A DNA stretch of 25,185 nt from the NCBI GenBank assembly GCA_041589455.1, contig JBFHVQ010000044.1, forward strand, positions 1 to 25,185, in the 5' to 3' direction. The translations under genes and the position numbers were made by a program. Positions 17,605 through 24,550 of this stretch are shown here, in pieces. Each line of letters begins with the position of its first letter. Position 1 is the first letter of the stretch. The notes beneath the pieces were generated by a model that ran no database searches, was not told the origin of the DNA, and saw nothing but the letters and a program-made list of their open reading frames with translations. This stretch comes from SZUA-229 sp041589455. GTDB lineage: Bacteria > Pseudomonadota > Gammaproteobacteria > SZUA-229.

Positions 17605-17797
17605 CCCCTGCGGAGAAAGCCTAACCGGCAATCGAGATGGACCCCGGAAGAAGGCGCTGTTATTTCACGATGAAAGAAAAAGCAAAAGCAGAAGAAAAAA
17701 ACAGAAAGCCACATAAAATCACATCGATAAATGTAATGCATTTTTCGGCGTGTAGCAGGCTCCCCTTGGACTTGCCGAAAATTGTATCCATGCAGGG

Positions 17798-17823
17798 TCA
17801 AAATCACAGGGATGTGATTTTGA
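17798..17823. repeat. Right-arm inner hairpin of the palindromic element
   Basis: A perfect 11-bp stem TCAAAATCACA / TGTGATTTTGA with a 4-nt loop (GGGA). It is the counterpart of the hairpin at 17581-17604. Confidence 0.85.
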
Positions 17824-17974
17824 GGGCTGTAAGCCGGGATGGCGCATCTGCCCGACCCGGCAACGAAGACAATGAAATAACAGGACTCAAGCCGCTATCA
17901 AACCGTCTGCACAATTTTCGGGAACCCTCGTTGCTGTTTACGAGGGCAAGGTCATCGGGAGTGGCATTCTTTTG

Positions 17975-18008
17975 GTTACTTTTCTTTTGCTATAGAAAGA
18001 AAAGTAAC
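17975..18008. repeat. Right-arm main hairpin of the palindromic element
   Basis: A perfect 13-bp stem GTTACTTTTCTTT / AAAGAAAAGTAAC around the loop TGCTATAG. It is the counterpart of 17394-17427 and keeps the CTATAG loop core. Confidence 0.85.
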
Positions 18009-18081
18009 TCGCCAGAAAGGCGAAAACAAAAATATCAGATATTAACTTCACCATGGACTTGAAAGAAAATACTAAATTTTT

Positions 18082-18768
18082 TTAGAATCTCTTAGTTTGA
18101 GAAAAACCAATTAACCCAGCTGCCCCTGAAATAAACAACCAAATAGCAGCAGGTACAGGTACCGCACTTACAGCCACTCCAACATCGCCTTCATGCACAG
18201 CCAATGAATATGCTAAATTATCACCTTCCAATAATCTATAATTACCATGCTCCATAGAAAAAGCTAAAGTCCTCGACGTTGAACAGCAACCTCCTGGAGG
18301 AGCAGGAAGTGTTGAATGACTGTTCTCAGACCAATAATATCCTGGTTGCAGATTATCAAATGGGGATAGTGAAGGAGGTTCTGAAACAGTGTTACCCATT
18401 GAGTGGTAATACAGCTGAGCCATTTGCCCCTGATAACAGGTATCTGCTACTGTCCAGTCACGACAATCATAGTCACTCTTAGGGGTATATGGCAAACGCC
18501 AGCCATATCCATCAGTACCGCCAAAGCCTGCTTCATTTAAGCCAATAAAGGCCCATCTTTTCGCTTCAAGGTGGGTCATTAAGCCATCATCATTAATCCC
18601 TGATGCAATTGCATAATCCGCATATGATAGCCATGTTAAATTAGTTACATCATCATAGTAAGCTTCAACCGTCGTTGCATTACCATCCAGATCACGACTG
18701 AGTAATGCGGCATTTACAGCTGTTGTCACAAGCATTGTACTGATGAAAAAAAAGCTTTTAAAACACAT
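18082..18768 (-). CDS. Exported DUF1566-like protein with VPxPA-type PEP-CTERM sorting tail
   Basis: This 228-residue protein has a signal peptide (MCFKSFFFISTMLVTTAVNA, 1-20). Its middle domain resembles DUF1566/Lcl-type exported domains (DDVTNLTWLSYADYA, then EAKRWAFIGLNEAGFGG, GYGWRLP and YYWSENSHS). The C-terminal tripartite sorting tail runs VPVPAAIWLFISGAAGLIGF and ends in TKRF. The tail fits the VPxPA variety of PEP-CTERM signals, which exosortase cleaves before or during export to the surface. No exosortase gene is in the window, so that enzyme must lie elsewhere. An AGGGAA ribosome site precedes the start. The gene ends 29 bp from the palindromic element and has no co-directional neighbour. 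Its molecular role is unknown. Confidence 0.78.
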   Translation of the reverse strand: MCFKSFFFISTMLVTTAVNAALLSRDLDGNATTVEAYYDDVTNLTWLSYADYAIASGINDDGLMTHLEAKRWAFIGLNEAGFGGTDGYGWRLPYTPKSDYDCRDWTVADTCYQGQMAQLYYHSMGNTVSEPPSLSPFDNLQPGYYWSENSHSTLPAPPGGCCSTSRTLAFSMEHGNYRLLEGDNLAYSLAVHEGDVGVAVSAVPVPAAIWLFISGAAGLIGFSQTKRF

Positions 18769-19248
18769 TTCCCTAACATCATATTGACACTTCCCTTTGA
18801 TATCTAAAATTATTTTGGTTTTATTATTAGGTAACTTTTAAGAACCAGTACCACTGATACAATTTAACCATATCAGATTCACATTATCAAAAAACTAATT
18901 TAATTCATGCTTGGTTTTCTATTCTTACTCGTCTTTTTAAATAATTATCAACAGTAACTCTAAATCATTCAGAGACTGTGTCGCCCTCAATTTCAAACTG
19001 ACATAGTATTTATTAATCCACTATATTCTTATATAGAATTATTCAAACACTTTTTGACTTTTATCATTATAACCCCCACTAGGGGCAGCATAAAAAAGCC
19101 TGATTTGTCGACCATAGCAGCTTGGGTCATTATGACTGCCCAATAATTATTAAAGTTTCTATAGAAACTCTAACAGTCGTATCTTACTGAGTCATAGAAG
19201 CTTAATAACAGCAGAATTATTAACTAAAAAAATGTGGGATGAGGAAAC
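18769..19248. other. 480-bp AT-rich intergenic region between divergent genes
   Basis: No gene is supported here. It should contain promoters for the PEP-CTERM gene (leftward) and for the PPi-phosphofructokinase (rightward). Two dyads lie near the latter: GTCATTATGAC (19126-19136) and the perfect 16-bp palindrome at 19154-19169. The rest is plain AT-rich sequence. Confidence 0.6.
19154..19169. promoter_or_regulatory. Perfect 16-bp palindrome, candidate operator upstream of the phosphofructokinase gene
   Basis: AGTTTCTATAGAAACT is its own reverse complement and ends 79 bp before the start codon. Its size and position suit a dimeric regulator site near the promoter. It does not match the Cra or FNR consensus. 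The regulator is unknown. Confidence 0.4.
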
Positions 19249-20505
19249 ATGAGCGCAAAGAACGCCTTTTATGCACAGTCTGGCGGAGTTACAGCCGTAA
19301 TTAATGCATCAGCCTGTGGCGTTATTGAAACAGCACGCAAAAACCCTGACAAAATTGCCAATGTCTATGCGGGTCGCAACGGCATTATCGGTGCACTCAC
19401 TGAAGACCTGATAGACACTAGCCTCGAATCAGACGCTGATATCGCAGCACTGAAAAACACCCCTTCTGGCGGTTTTGGTTCCTGTCGTTTTAAACTCAAA
19501 AGCCTCGAAGACAACAAAGCCGAATACGAACGTCTAATCGAAGTATTCAAGGCACACAATATTGGTTATTTCTTCTATAACGGCGGTGGCGACTCAGCCG
19601 ACACCTGTTACAAGGTTTCTCAGCTATCTGAAAAAATGGGCTTCCCGGTACAGGCGATTCACGTACCTAAAACCGTAGATAACGACCTGCCAATCACTGA
19701 TAACTGCCCAGGTTTTGGCTCAGTAGCCAAATACATTGCAGTATCGGCACTTGAAGCGTCTTACGATGTTCGCTCAATGGCTAAAACCTCTACCAAAATC
19801 TTTGTACTCGAAGTAATGGGTCGACATGCTGGCTGGATCGCAGCAGCGGGCGGCCTGATCGAAGACGAAGGTATTCCTGTTGTGGTGCTTTTCCCGGAAG
19901 TAGAATTTGATAAAGACAAGTTCCTGGCCAAGGTCGATGCAAAAGTTAAAGAATATGGCTACTGCACTATCGTGGTTTCAGAAGGTACCCATTGGCCTGA
20001 TGGCAAATTCCTTGCCGAACAGGGCACACGCGATTCATTCGGCCACGCTCAACTAGGCGGTGCAGCACCTGTGGTTGCTAATATGATCAAGGACGCACTG
20101 GGCCACAAGTTCCACTGGGCGGTTGCCGATTACCTGCAACGCGCAGCGCGTCACCTGGCCTCAGAATCTGATGTAGAACAAGCTTATGCATTAGGTGAAA
20201 AAGCCGTGGAATTTGCATTACAGGGTCATAATTCAATTATGCCTACAGTCGATCGTAAGTCGAACAATCCTTATAAATGGGAAATTGGCCAGGCTCCGCT
20301 TTCTGAAGTCGCCAATGTTGAGAAGATGATGCCGATGGACTTTATCACTGATGATGGCTTCGGTATTACGCAGGCCTGTAAAGACTATCTATACCCATTA
20401 ATTAAGGGCGAGGCTTACCCTCCCTATAAAGACAATGGTATGCCAGATTATGTCACGCTGAAACTTCAGTCTGTGGATAAAAAACTGGATCCATTTGAAA
20501 TTTAA
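19249..20505 (+). CDS. pfp: PPi-dependent 6-phosphofructokinase
   Basis: This enzyme reversibly transfers phosphate from pyrophosphate to fructose 6-phosphate. In autotrophs of this type the reverse direction can replace fructose- and sedoheptulose-bisphosphatase in the Calvin cycle and recover PPi. The 418 residues include the N-terminal AQSGGVTAVINAS, GGGDS at 112-116 (ATP enzymes have GGDGS), PKTVDND at 140-146 with K141, the mark of PPi enzymes (ATP enzymes have PGTIDND), and MGRHAGW at 190-196. The ribosome site is GAGGAA, 5 nt before the ATG. It is followed by a small gene and the H+-pyrophosphatase, a pairing seen in Methylococcus and thiotrophic symbionts. The PPi specificity is inferred from motifs. 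Confidence 0.92.
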   Translation: MSAKNAFYAQSGGVTAVINASACGVIETARKNPDKIANVYAGRNGIIGALTEDLIDTSLESDADIAALKNTPSGGFGSCRFKLKSLEDNKAEYERLIEVFKAHNIGYFFYNGGGDSADTCYKVSQLSEKMGFPVQAIHVPKTVDNDLPITDNCPGFGSVAKYIAVSALEASYDVRSMAKTSTKIFVLEVMGRHAGWIAAAGGLIEDEGIPVVVLFPEVEFDKDKFLAKVDAKVKEYGYCTIVVSEGTHWPDGKFLAEQGTRDSFGHAQLGGAAPVVANMIKDALGHKFHWAVADYLQRAARHLASESDVEQAYALGEKAVEFALQGHNSIMPTVDRKSNNPYKWEIGQAPLSEVANVEKMMPMDFITDDGFGITQACKDYLYPLIKGEAYPPYKDNGMPDYVTLKLQSVDKKLDPFEI

Positions 20506-20518
20506 AACACATCCGCCT

Positions 20519-20583
20519 CAGGGACACAGAATGCATCACACCTTATAATAGGTGCTTTGCACACTGTAACCTCTGTGCCCCTG
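20519..20583 (+). other. Stem-loop between pfp and the small downstream gene
   Basis: CAGGGACACAGA (20519-20530) pairs with TCTGTGCCCCTG (20572-20583) with one mismatch, and a CACCT/AGGTG hairpin sits inside the loop. It begins 14 bp after the pfp stop and ends 19 bp before the next start, with no U-run. It could be a processing or mRNA-stability element, or a weak terminator. Confidence 0.5.
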
Positions 20584-20602
20584 TGGCAATGGATGAATAA
20601 AT

Positions 20603-20806
20603 ATGACATTAGACAAAGCCCGGGAAATTATCGCTGACCACGTTGCCATTGCTGGCGGTTACAATCGAACGGCAAGCAAGATCGTGCTTGGGGAATTACA
20701 GAATGACGTTGGCCAGGATGCGGTCAACACCCTCATTCGTGAATTCGGGCTCGATGAACTCTGGGGATTTCAGCTCGGCACCCACTTTGATCGAATGTAC
20801 AAATAG
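20603..20806 (+). CDS. Small conserved-looking protein between pfp and hppA
   Basis: This 67-residue soluble protein begins MTLDKAREIIADHVAIAGGYNRTASKI and ends LGTHFDRMYK. It has no signal or membrane segment. It is short but has a helical, acidic pattern typical of real small proteins, and it sits on the same strand 97 bp after pfp, with a GGATGA near the start. I recall similar short unnamed proteins beside PPi-phosphofructokinase or pyrophosphatase genes in related bacteria, but cannot confirm it here. A link to PPi metabolism is inferred from position only. Confidence 0.65.
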   Translation: MTLDKAREIIADHVAIAGGYNRTASKIVLGELQNDVGQDAVNTLIREFGLDELWGFQLGTHFDRMYK

Positions 20807-20822
20807 TATTCATTCAAAAATC

Positions 20823-20841
20823 TTTATTTAGCATAAATAAA
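20823..20841. other. AT-only-arm dyad after the small gene
   Basis: TTTATTTA and TAAATAAA form 8-bp arms around GCA, 17 bp after the stop of the small gene. It may be a weak end-of-transcript structure. Stability would be low. Confidence 0.3.
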
Positions 20842-20876
20842 ATTAGTAGCACCCTGACAAAGTTGTTGTAGGCACG

Positions 20877-20890
20877 TTGATCAATATCAA
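20877..20890 (+). promoter_or_regulatory. Perfect FNR/ANR box of the hppA promoter
   Basis: TTGATCAATATCAA matches TTGAT-N4-ATCAA at all ten defined positions. The centre at 20883.5 lies 41.5 bp before position 20925. A TATAGT at 20913-20918 sits exactly where a -10 for that start would be. This is the class II FNR promoter layout. It lies about 200 bp before the hppA start codon. Confidence 0.72.
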
Positions 20891-20912
20891 TATTTACAAA
20901 AGCATTGCTGCC

Positions 20913-20918
20913 TATAGT
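20913..20918 (+). promoter_or_regulatory. -10 element of the FNR-type hppA promoter
   Basis: TATAGT (five of six TATAAT bases) at -12 to -7 relative to the inferred transcription start near 20925. This leaves a 5' leader of about 165 nt before hppA. Confidence 0.55.
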
Positions 20919-21089
20919 CTAGTTGCCGATTTAATAAAATTAGCAGTCTCTAATATTTGAAAGGAATTCATCTCTTAAGGCCGCTAGTTAAACGGGTTCG
21001 CAGGATTTAGAGCTGGCTTAAACCACCATCTCTAAACCATAACTAAAGTGTGTAGTTCACACAATAATGCAAAATGAGAGGGGGTCACC

Positions 21090-23129
21090 ATGTCCGAAGG
21101 ACTCATCATCGCCCTAGTCTGTTCCCTAGCAGGTATAGCCTACGGTGTCATATCCATCTTTAGTATTTTATCAAAGCCGGCTGGTAATGATGAAATGCAG
21201 CGAATTGCTGGCGCTATTCAGCAAGGGGCAACCGCCTATCTAACAAGACAGTACACCACCATCAGTATCGTTGGTGTGGTTCTGTTTATAGCGATGGGCA
21301 TTTTCCTTGACTGGGCAACAGCCTTCGGTTTTGCGCTTGGCGCTCTCTTCTCAGGTGCTGCCGGCTTTATCGGCATGCACGTCTCTGTTCGTTCTAATTC
21401 ACGAACTGCTGAAGCGGCCAAACAGGGCATCAACCCTGCGTTAAACATTGCTTTCAAAGGTGGCGCAATTACTGGCATGCTGGTGGTAGGCCTGGGTCTA
21501 CTGGGTGTTGCTGGTTACTATGCAATCCTTGACAGCATGGGCCTGTCACAGGATAAGATCCTGCACGCACTGGTTGGTCTGGCGTTTGGTGGCTCACTGA
21601 TCTCAATCTTTGCCCGTCTCGGTGGCGGCATCTTCACTAAAGGTGCAGATGTAGGCGCTGACATTGTGGGTAAGGTTGAAGCCGGTATCCCTGAAGATGA
21701 CCCACGTAATCCTGCGGTAATCGCAGATAACGTAGGCGATAACGTGGGTGACTGCGCAGGTATGGCAGCTGACCTGTTCGAGACCTATGCGGTTACCATC
21801 ATTGCGACCATGTTACTGGGTGGCCTACTTATCCAGAACGCGGGTGAACTGGCGATTACCTACCCACTGGTACTGGGTGGTGTTTCCATCATCGCATCCA
21901 TCATTGGTACTTTCTTCGTGAAAGCAACTGAAGGTGGCAAGATCATGACAGCACTCTATAAGGGCTCGATTGTCGCGGCAGTCATATCCGCCATTGCCTT
22001 CTATTTTGTTACGCACAATATGATGAGCGAAGTCACCATTGAACTGGCGCGTGGCGTAACCGCTTCTGCAACTGAGTTCTACTTCGCTGCTTTAATAGGC
22101 CTGGCACTGACAGTGGCCATGGTGGTTATTACCGAGTATTACACAGCAACTGAATACTCACCTGTTCGCAAAATTGCGGAAGCCTCAACCACAGGCGACG
22201 GCACCAATGTAATCGCAGGTCTGGGTATTTCAATGAAATCGACTGCAATGCCAGTACTGGCAGTATGTGCGTCTATCTGGGGCGCTTACTACTTCGCGGG
22301 TCTATATGGCATCGCGATTGCAGCCACCTCCATGTTATCCATGACAGGTATTATCGTTGCACTCGACGCTTACGGCCCTATTACCGATAATGCAGGCGGT
22401 ATTGCTGAAATGGCCGAGCTACCTGAAGAAATCCGTAATATCACCGATGCGCTGGATGCCGTGGGTAATACCACCAAAGCAGTGACCAAAGGTTACGCGA
22501 TTGGTTCTGCAGGTCTGGCTACACTGGTTCTGTTTGCGGACTACACCAACACGCTAGCCAATGCAGGTATGAACATTGCCTTCGACCTGTCTAACCATAT
22601 GGTCATTATCGGTCTGTTTATCGGCGGTCTGATTCCTTACCTGTTTGGTGCAATGGCAATGGAAGCGGTGGGTCGTGCAGCGGGCGGCATTGTTAAAGAG
22701 GTACGTCGACAGTTTAAAGAAATGCCTGGCATTATGGATCGCACACAACAGCCGGATTACTCCAAGGCAGTTGATATGCTGACCATCGCAGCGATCAGGG
22801 AAATGATGATTCCATCATTACTCCCAGTTGCGGTACCCATTTTGGTTGGCCTGACACTCGGCCCAGCAGCACTGGGTGGTGTATTGATCGGTACCATCGT
22901 GACCGGTCTGTTTGTGGCGATCTCAATGACCACCGGTGGTGGCGCATGGGATAACGCCAAAAAGTACATCGAAGATGGTAATCATGGTGGTAAAGGTTCC
23001 GATGCTCATAAAGCCGCGGTAACTGGTGATACCGTAGGCGACCCGTACAAAGATACGGCGGGCCCTGCTATCAACCCACTGATTAAAATCATGAACATCG
23101 TAGCGTTACTGATCGTTCCTCTGCTTTAA
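21090..23129 (+). CDS. hppA: K+-independent membrane-bound proton-pumping pyrophosphatase
   Basis: The enzyme couples hydrolysis of pyrophosphate to proton pumping, or makes PPi from the proton gradient. The 679 residues form about 16 membrane helices. The catalytic segments are GADVGADIVGKVEAGIPEDDPRNPAVIADNVGDNVGD-type sequence at 185-221 with the DNVGDCAGMAADLFETYA run that follows, and the C-terminal GDTVGDPYKDTAGPAIN. The K+-dependence site reads GNTTKAVTKG, with K463 and T466 where K+-dependent enzymes have Ala and Gly/Ala, so this is the K+-independent H+-pumping type. The ribosome site GAGAGGGGG is strong. A perfect FNR-type promoter lies upstream. Together with the PPi-phosphofructokinase it can turn PPi released by the carbon cycle into proton motive force. 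Confidence 0.96.
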   Translation: MSEGLIIALVCSLAGIAYGVISIFSILSKPAGNDEMQRIAGAIQQGATAYLTRQYTTISIVGVVLFIAMGIFLDWATAFGFALGALFSGAAGFIGMHVSVRSNSRTAEAAKQGINPALNIAFKGGAITGMLVVGLGLLGVAGYYAILDSMGLSQDKILHALVGLAFGGSLISIFARLGGGIFTKGADVGADIVGKVEAGIPEDDPRNPAVIADNVGDNVGDCAGMAADLFETYAVTIIATMLLGGLLIQNAGELAITYPLVLGGVSIIASIIGTFFVKATEGGKIMTALYKGSIVAAVISAIAFYFVTHNMMSEVTIELARGVTASATEFYFAALIGLALTVAMVVITEYYTATEYSPVRKIAEASTTGDGTNVIAGLGISMKSTAMPVLAVCASIWGAYYFAGLYGIAIAATSMLSMTGIIVALDAYGPITDNAGGIAEMAELPEEIRNITDALDAVGNTTKAVTKGYAIGSAGLATLVLFADYTNTLANAGMNIAFDLSNHMVIIGLFIGGLIPYLFGAMAMEAVGRAAGGIVKEVRRQFKEMPGIMDRTQQPDYSKAVDMLTIAAIREMMIPSLLPVAVPILVGLTLGPAALGGVLIGTIVTGLFVAISMTTGGGAWDNAKKYIEDGNHGGKGSDAHKAAVTGDTVGDPYKDTAGPAINPLIKIMNIVALLIVPLL

Positions 23130-23145
23130 TCACTCTCAAAAAGAA

Positions 23146-23172
23146 AGCCACCTGCTGTAATCGCAGGTGGCT
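23146..23172. terminator. Bidirectional terminator between hppA and the convergent gene
   Basis: AGCCACCTGC (23146-23155) and GCAGGTGGCT (23163-23172) form a perfect 10-bp stem with a 7-nt loop. Leftward it is followed by TTTCTTTTTGAG, a good U-run for the convergent minus gene. Rightward the tail is CTCTTAAATC, weaker for hppA. Confidence 0.75.
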
Positions 23173-23201
23173 CTCTTAAATCACTTTTGATACAACGCTG
23201 A

Positions 23202-23591
23202 TTAATGAGTTGTTGAGTTCAGTCTGTCCAGTACAAAATCCAGGAACTCGATGATCATCTCACCCGCATTAGAATCTTCAGCAAAGCGCTGTCTGCTGGA
23301 TGAGTAATATACCTCGTAAAAAGTACCTTCTTCATGGGCAATACAGTACATTTTCTGGTTCCCCTTATTAAGCCGCCAGACAAAATACTCTTTATCCAGC
23401 TTGAAACTGAACTGATGACGCCCAAAAAGAGACTGAAAATTTTCGATATTGGGTTCGAAGAGTTTGTCCTGCATATCCTCATCTCCCGTCATCCCCCCGG
23501 TTAACCACTTGATGCAATGCTCGTTCTCCATGATATTGCATGAGAACATAAGCCGCTTTTCAATTTCGCTGATAATTTGATGCCCTGCCAT
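23202..23591 (-). CDS. Hypothetical 129-residue cytoplasmic protein
   Basis: I do not recognise the family. The protein begins MAGHQIISEIEKRLMFSCNIMENEHC and continues with a mixed alpha/beta pattern including KLDKEYFVWRLNKGNQKMYCIAHEEGTFYEVYYSSSRQRF, then an amphipathic C-terminal helix (IIEFLDFVLDRL). It has no signal peptide or membrane segments. A GGAG ribosome site lies 9 nt before the ATG, and a bidirectional terminator follows the stop, so it appears to be a real single gene convergent with hppA. The strand pattern in the middle could fit a small ligand- or protein-binding domain, but no function can be named. Confidence 0.65.
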   Translation of the reverse strand: MAGHQIISEIEKRLMFSCNIMENEHCIKWLTGGMTGDEDMQDKLFEPNIENFQSLFGRHQFSFKLDKEYFVWRLNKGNQKMYCIAHEEGTFYEVYYSSSRQRFAEDSNAGEMIIEFLDFVLDRLNSTTH

Positions 23592-23817
23592 TGTAATTAA
23601 CTCCTGTTATCCATTTATGACCCGGCTTCATTGTCTTTTTTTGCCGGAACGTTAACTCATAGGCTATAAATGAGCGATTTGGAAATTAAATACAGTCAAA
23701 CTGTGAACTGCCTAACAAATAAACAAAAACAGCTTATCTGTGAATGCAGTTCACCATCAGACAAATTTACAGGTATACTTCAGCTCAATATTCATTAAGC
23801 CACGTTTTATAGCCACT

Positions 23818-24450
23818 ATGACCACTCGACACAGCCCAACAGAAATCAAACTTCACCAGAAATCCAGACTACTCGAAATTACATTTGACGATGGTAATAA
23901 CTTTAAATATACCTGTGAGTTTTTACGCACACATGCAAAGTCAGCTGAAATTGAAGCATCTGATTTACCCGTATTCGGTAAAGCCGATGTACAAATCACA
24001 CAAATTGAACCACAGGGCAACTATGCGCTACGCCTGTTTTTTGATGACGGTTATGATGCCGGTATTTTTCCCTGGGATTCACTCTATGACCTTGGCACTA
24101 ATTACGACACGCTATGGTCCGAATACCTGGCAAGACTTGAAAAGCATGGACTACAAAGAAAACCATCGAACGCAAAAACACAGGAAGGACATATAAAAAT
24201 TCGCCTGATGTATTTTATGACCAATATGCTGAAAGTTACCCGAAAGGAATCCGAAGAAATTGAATTACCCGAAAGCATTCGTGACGTTCAGGGCTTACTC
24301 AAGTTACTTCGATTTAGAGGCCCTGAATGGGAAACGATGTTTGCAGAAGACAGTTTGCAGGTGACTGTAAATAAACAGTTTGCAGAACTCTTCACGCGCC
24401 TTGATGACGGTGATGAAGTCGCACTGGTTCCACTATCTAAAGACATATAA
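23818..24450 (+). CDS. DUF971 (GBBH-like N-terminal) domain fused to a MoaD/ThiS-like domain without the terminal Gly-Gly
   Basis: The 210-residue protein has two parts. Residues about 7-105 match DUF971, the gamma-butyrobetaine-hydroxylase-like N-terminal domain (EIKLHQKSRLLEITFDDG, CEFLRTHAKSAE, LFFDDGYDAGIFPWDSLYDLG), linked in other bacteria to Fe-S or Moco-related proteins. Residues about 125-208 match MoaD/ThiS ubiquitin-like sulfur carriers (IKIRLMYF, ESIRDVQGLLKLLR, VTVNKQFAELFTRLDDGDEVALVP). MoaD normally ends in Gly-Gly, which is adenylated and thiocarboxylated. Here the chain ends PLSKDI, so sulfur carriage of that kind is not possible. I start at 23818, where the DUF971 domain begins. 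An ATG at 23740 would add 26 unrelated residues. It lies 655 bp before aprB on the same strand. Confidence 0.8.
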   Translation: MTTRHSPTEIKLHQKSRLLEITFDDGNNFKYTCEFLRTHAKSAEIEASDLPVFGKADVQITQIEPQGNYALRLFFDDGYDAGIFPWDSLYDLGTNYDTLWSEYLARLEKHGLQRKPSNAKTQEGHIKIRLMYFMTNMLKVTRKESEEIELPESIRDVQGLLKLLRFRGPEWETMFAEDSLQVTVNKQFAELFTRLDDGDEVALVPLSKDI

Positions 24451-24469
24451 AAACATTAATTAGCATATA

Positions 24470-24496
24470 AGGCTGTTCTAAATTTTAGTTCAGCCT
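24470..24496 (+). terminator. Terminator-like stem-loop after the DUF971-MoaD gene
   Basis: AGGCTG (24470-24475) pairs with CAGCCT (24491-24496). Inside, after a TT/TT internal loop, CTAAA pairs with TTTAG. It is 20 bp past the stop. No U-run follows, so it may be a weak terminator. Confidence 0.4.
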
Positions 24497-24550
24497 GTAC
24501 ATATAAAATTAATAACTCCACATGCAATTACTCTTGATGAGTTACAAAGT

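Larger units (their letters stand above)
17350..18053. repeat. 704-bp imperfect palindromic element: two inverted, structured ~290-bp arms
   Basis: The left arm (about 17350-17640) and the reverse complement of the right arm (about 18053-17763) align almost without net shift: paired positions sum to 35401-35403 throughout. The best block is 17534-17581 against 17869-17822, with only three mismatches in 48. Each arm carries the same ordered hairpins: CGCC/GGCG at the tip, a CTTTCTT-type stem, a CCTC/GAGG stem, and a stem around TCACA/TGTGA. About 120 bp of unpaired A-rich sequence separates the arms. The open frames across it (17373-17624, 17637-18062) are what such elements give by chance, so I annotate none as genes. 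No transposase is present. Confidence 0.85.

Noticed and set aside
17373..17624. 83-codon open frame on the plus strand
   Set aside because: It covers the left arm of the palindromic element and has no recognisable protein features.
17350..18053. Insertion sequence with terminal inverted repeats
   Set aside because: No transposase frame is present, the arms are far too long and are matched along their length, and no target-site duplication is evident at the ends.
17298..18053. CRISPR array
   Set aside because: The repeats are inverted and diverged, with no regular direct repeat and spacer pattern and no cas genes.
17637..18062. 141-codon open frame on the plus strand
   Set aside because: It lies wholly in the palindromic element, its translation tracks the hairpin stems, and similar frames arise by chance in such elements. 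No ribosome site supports it.
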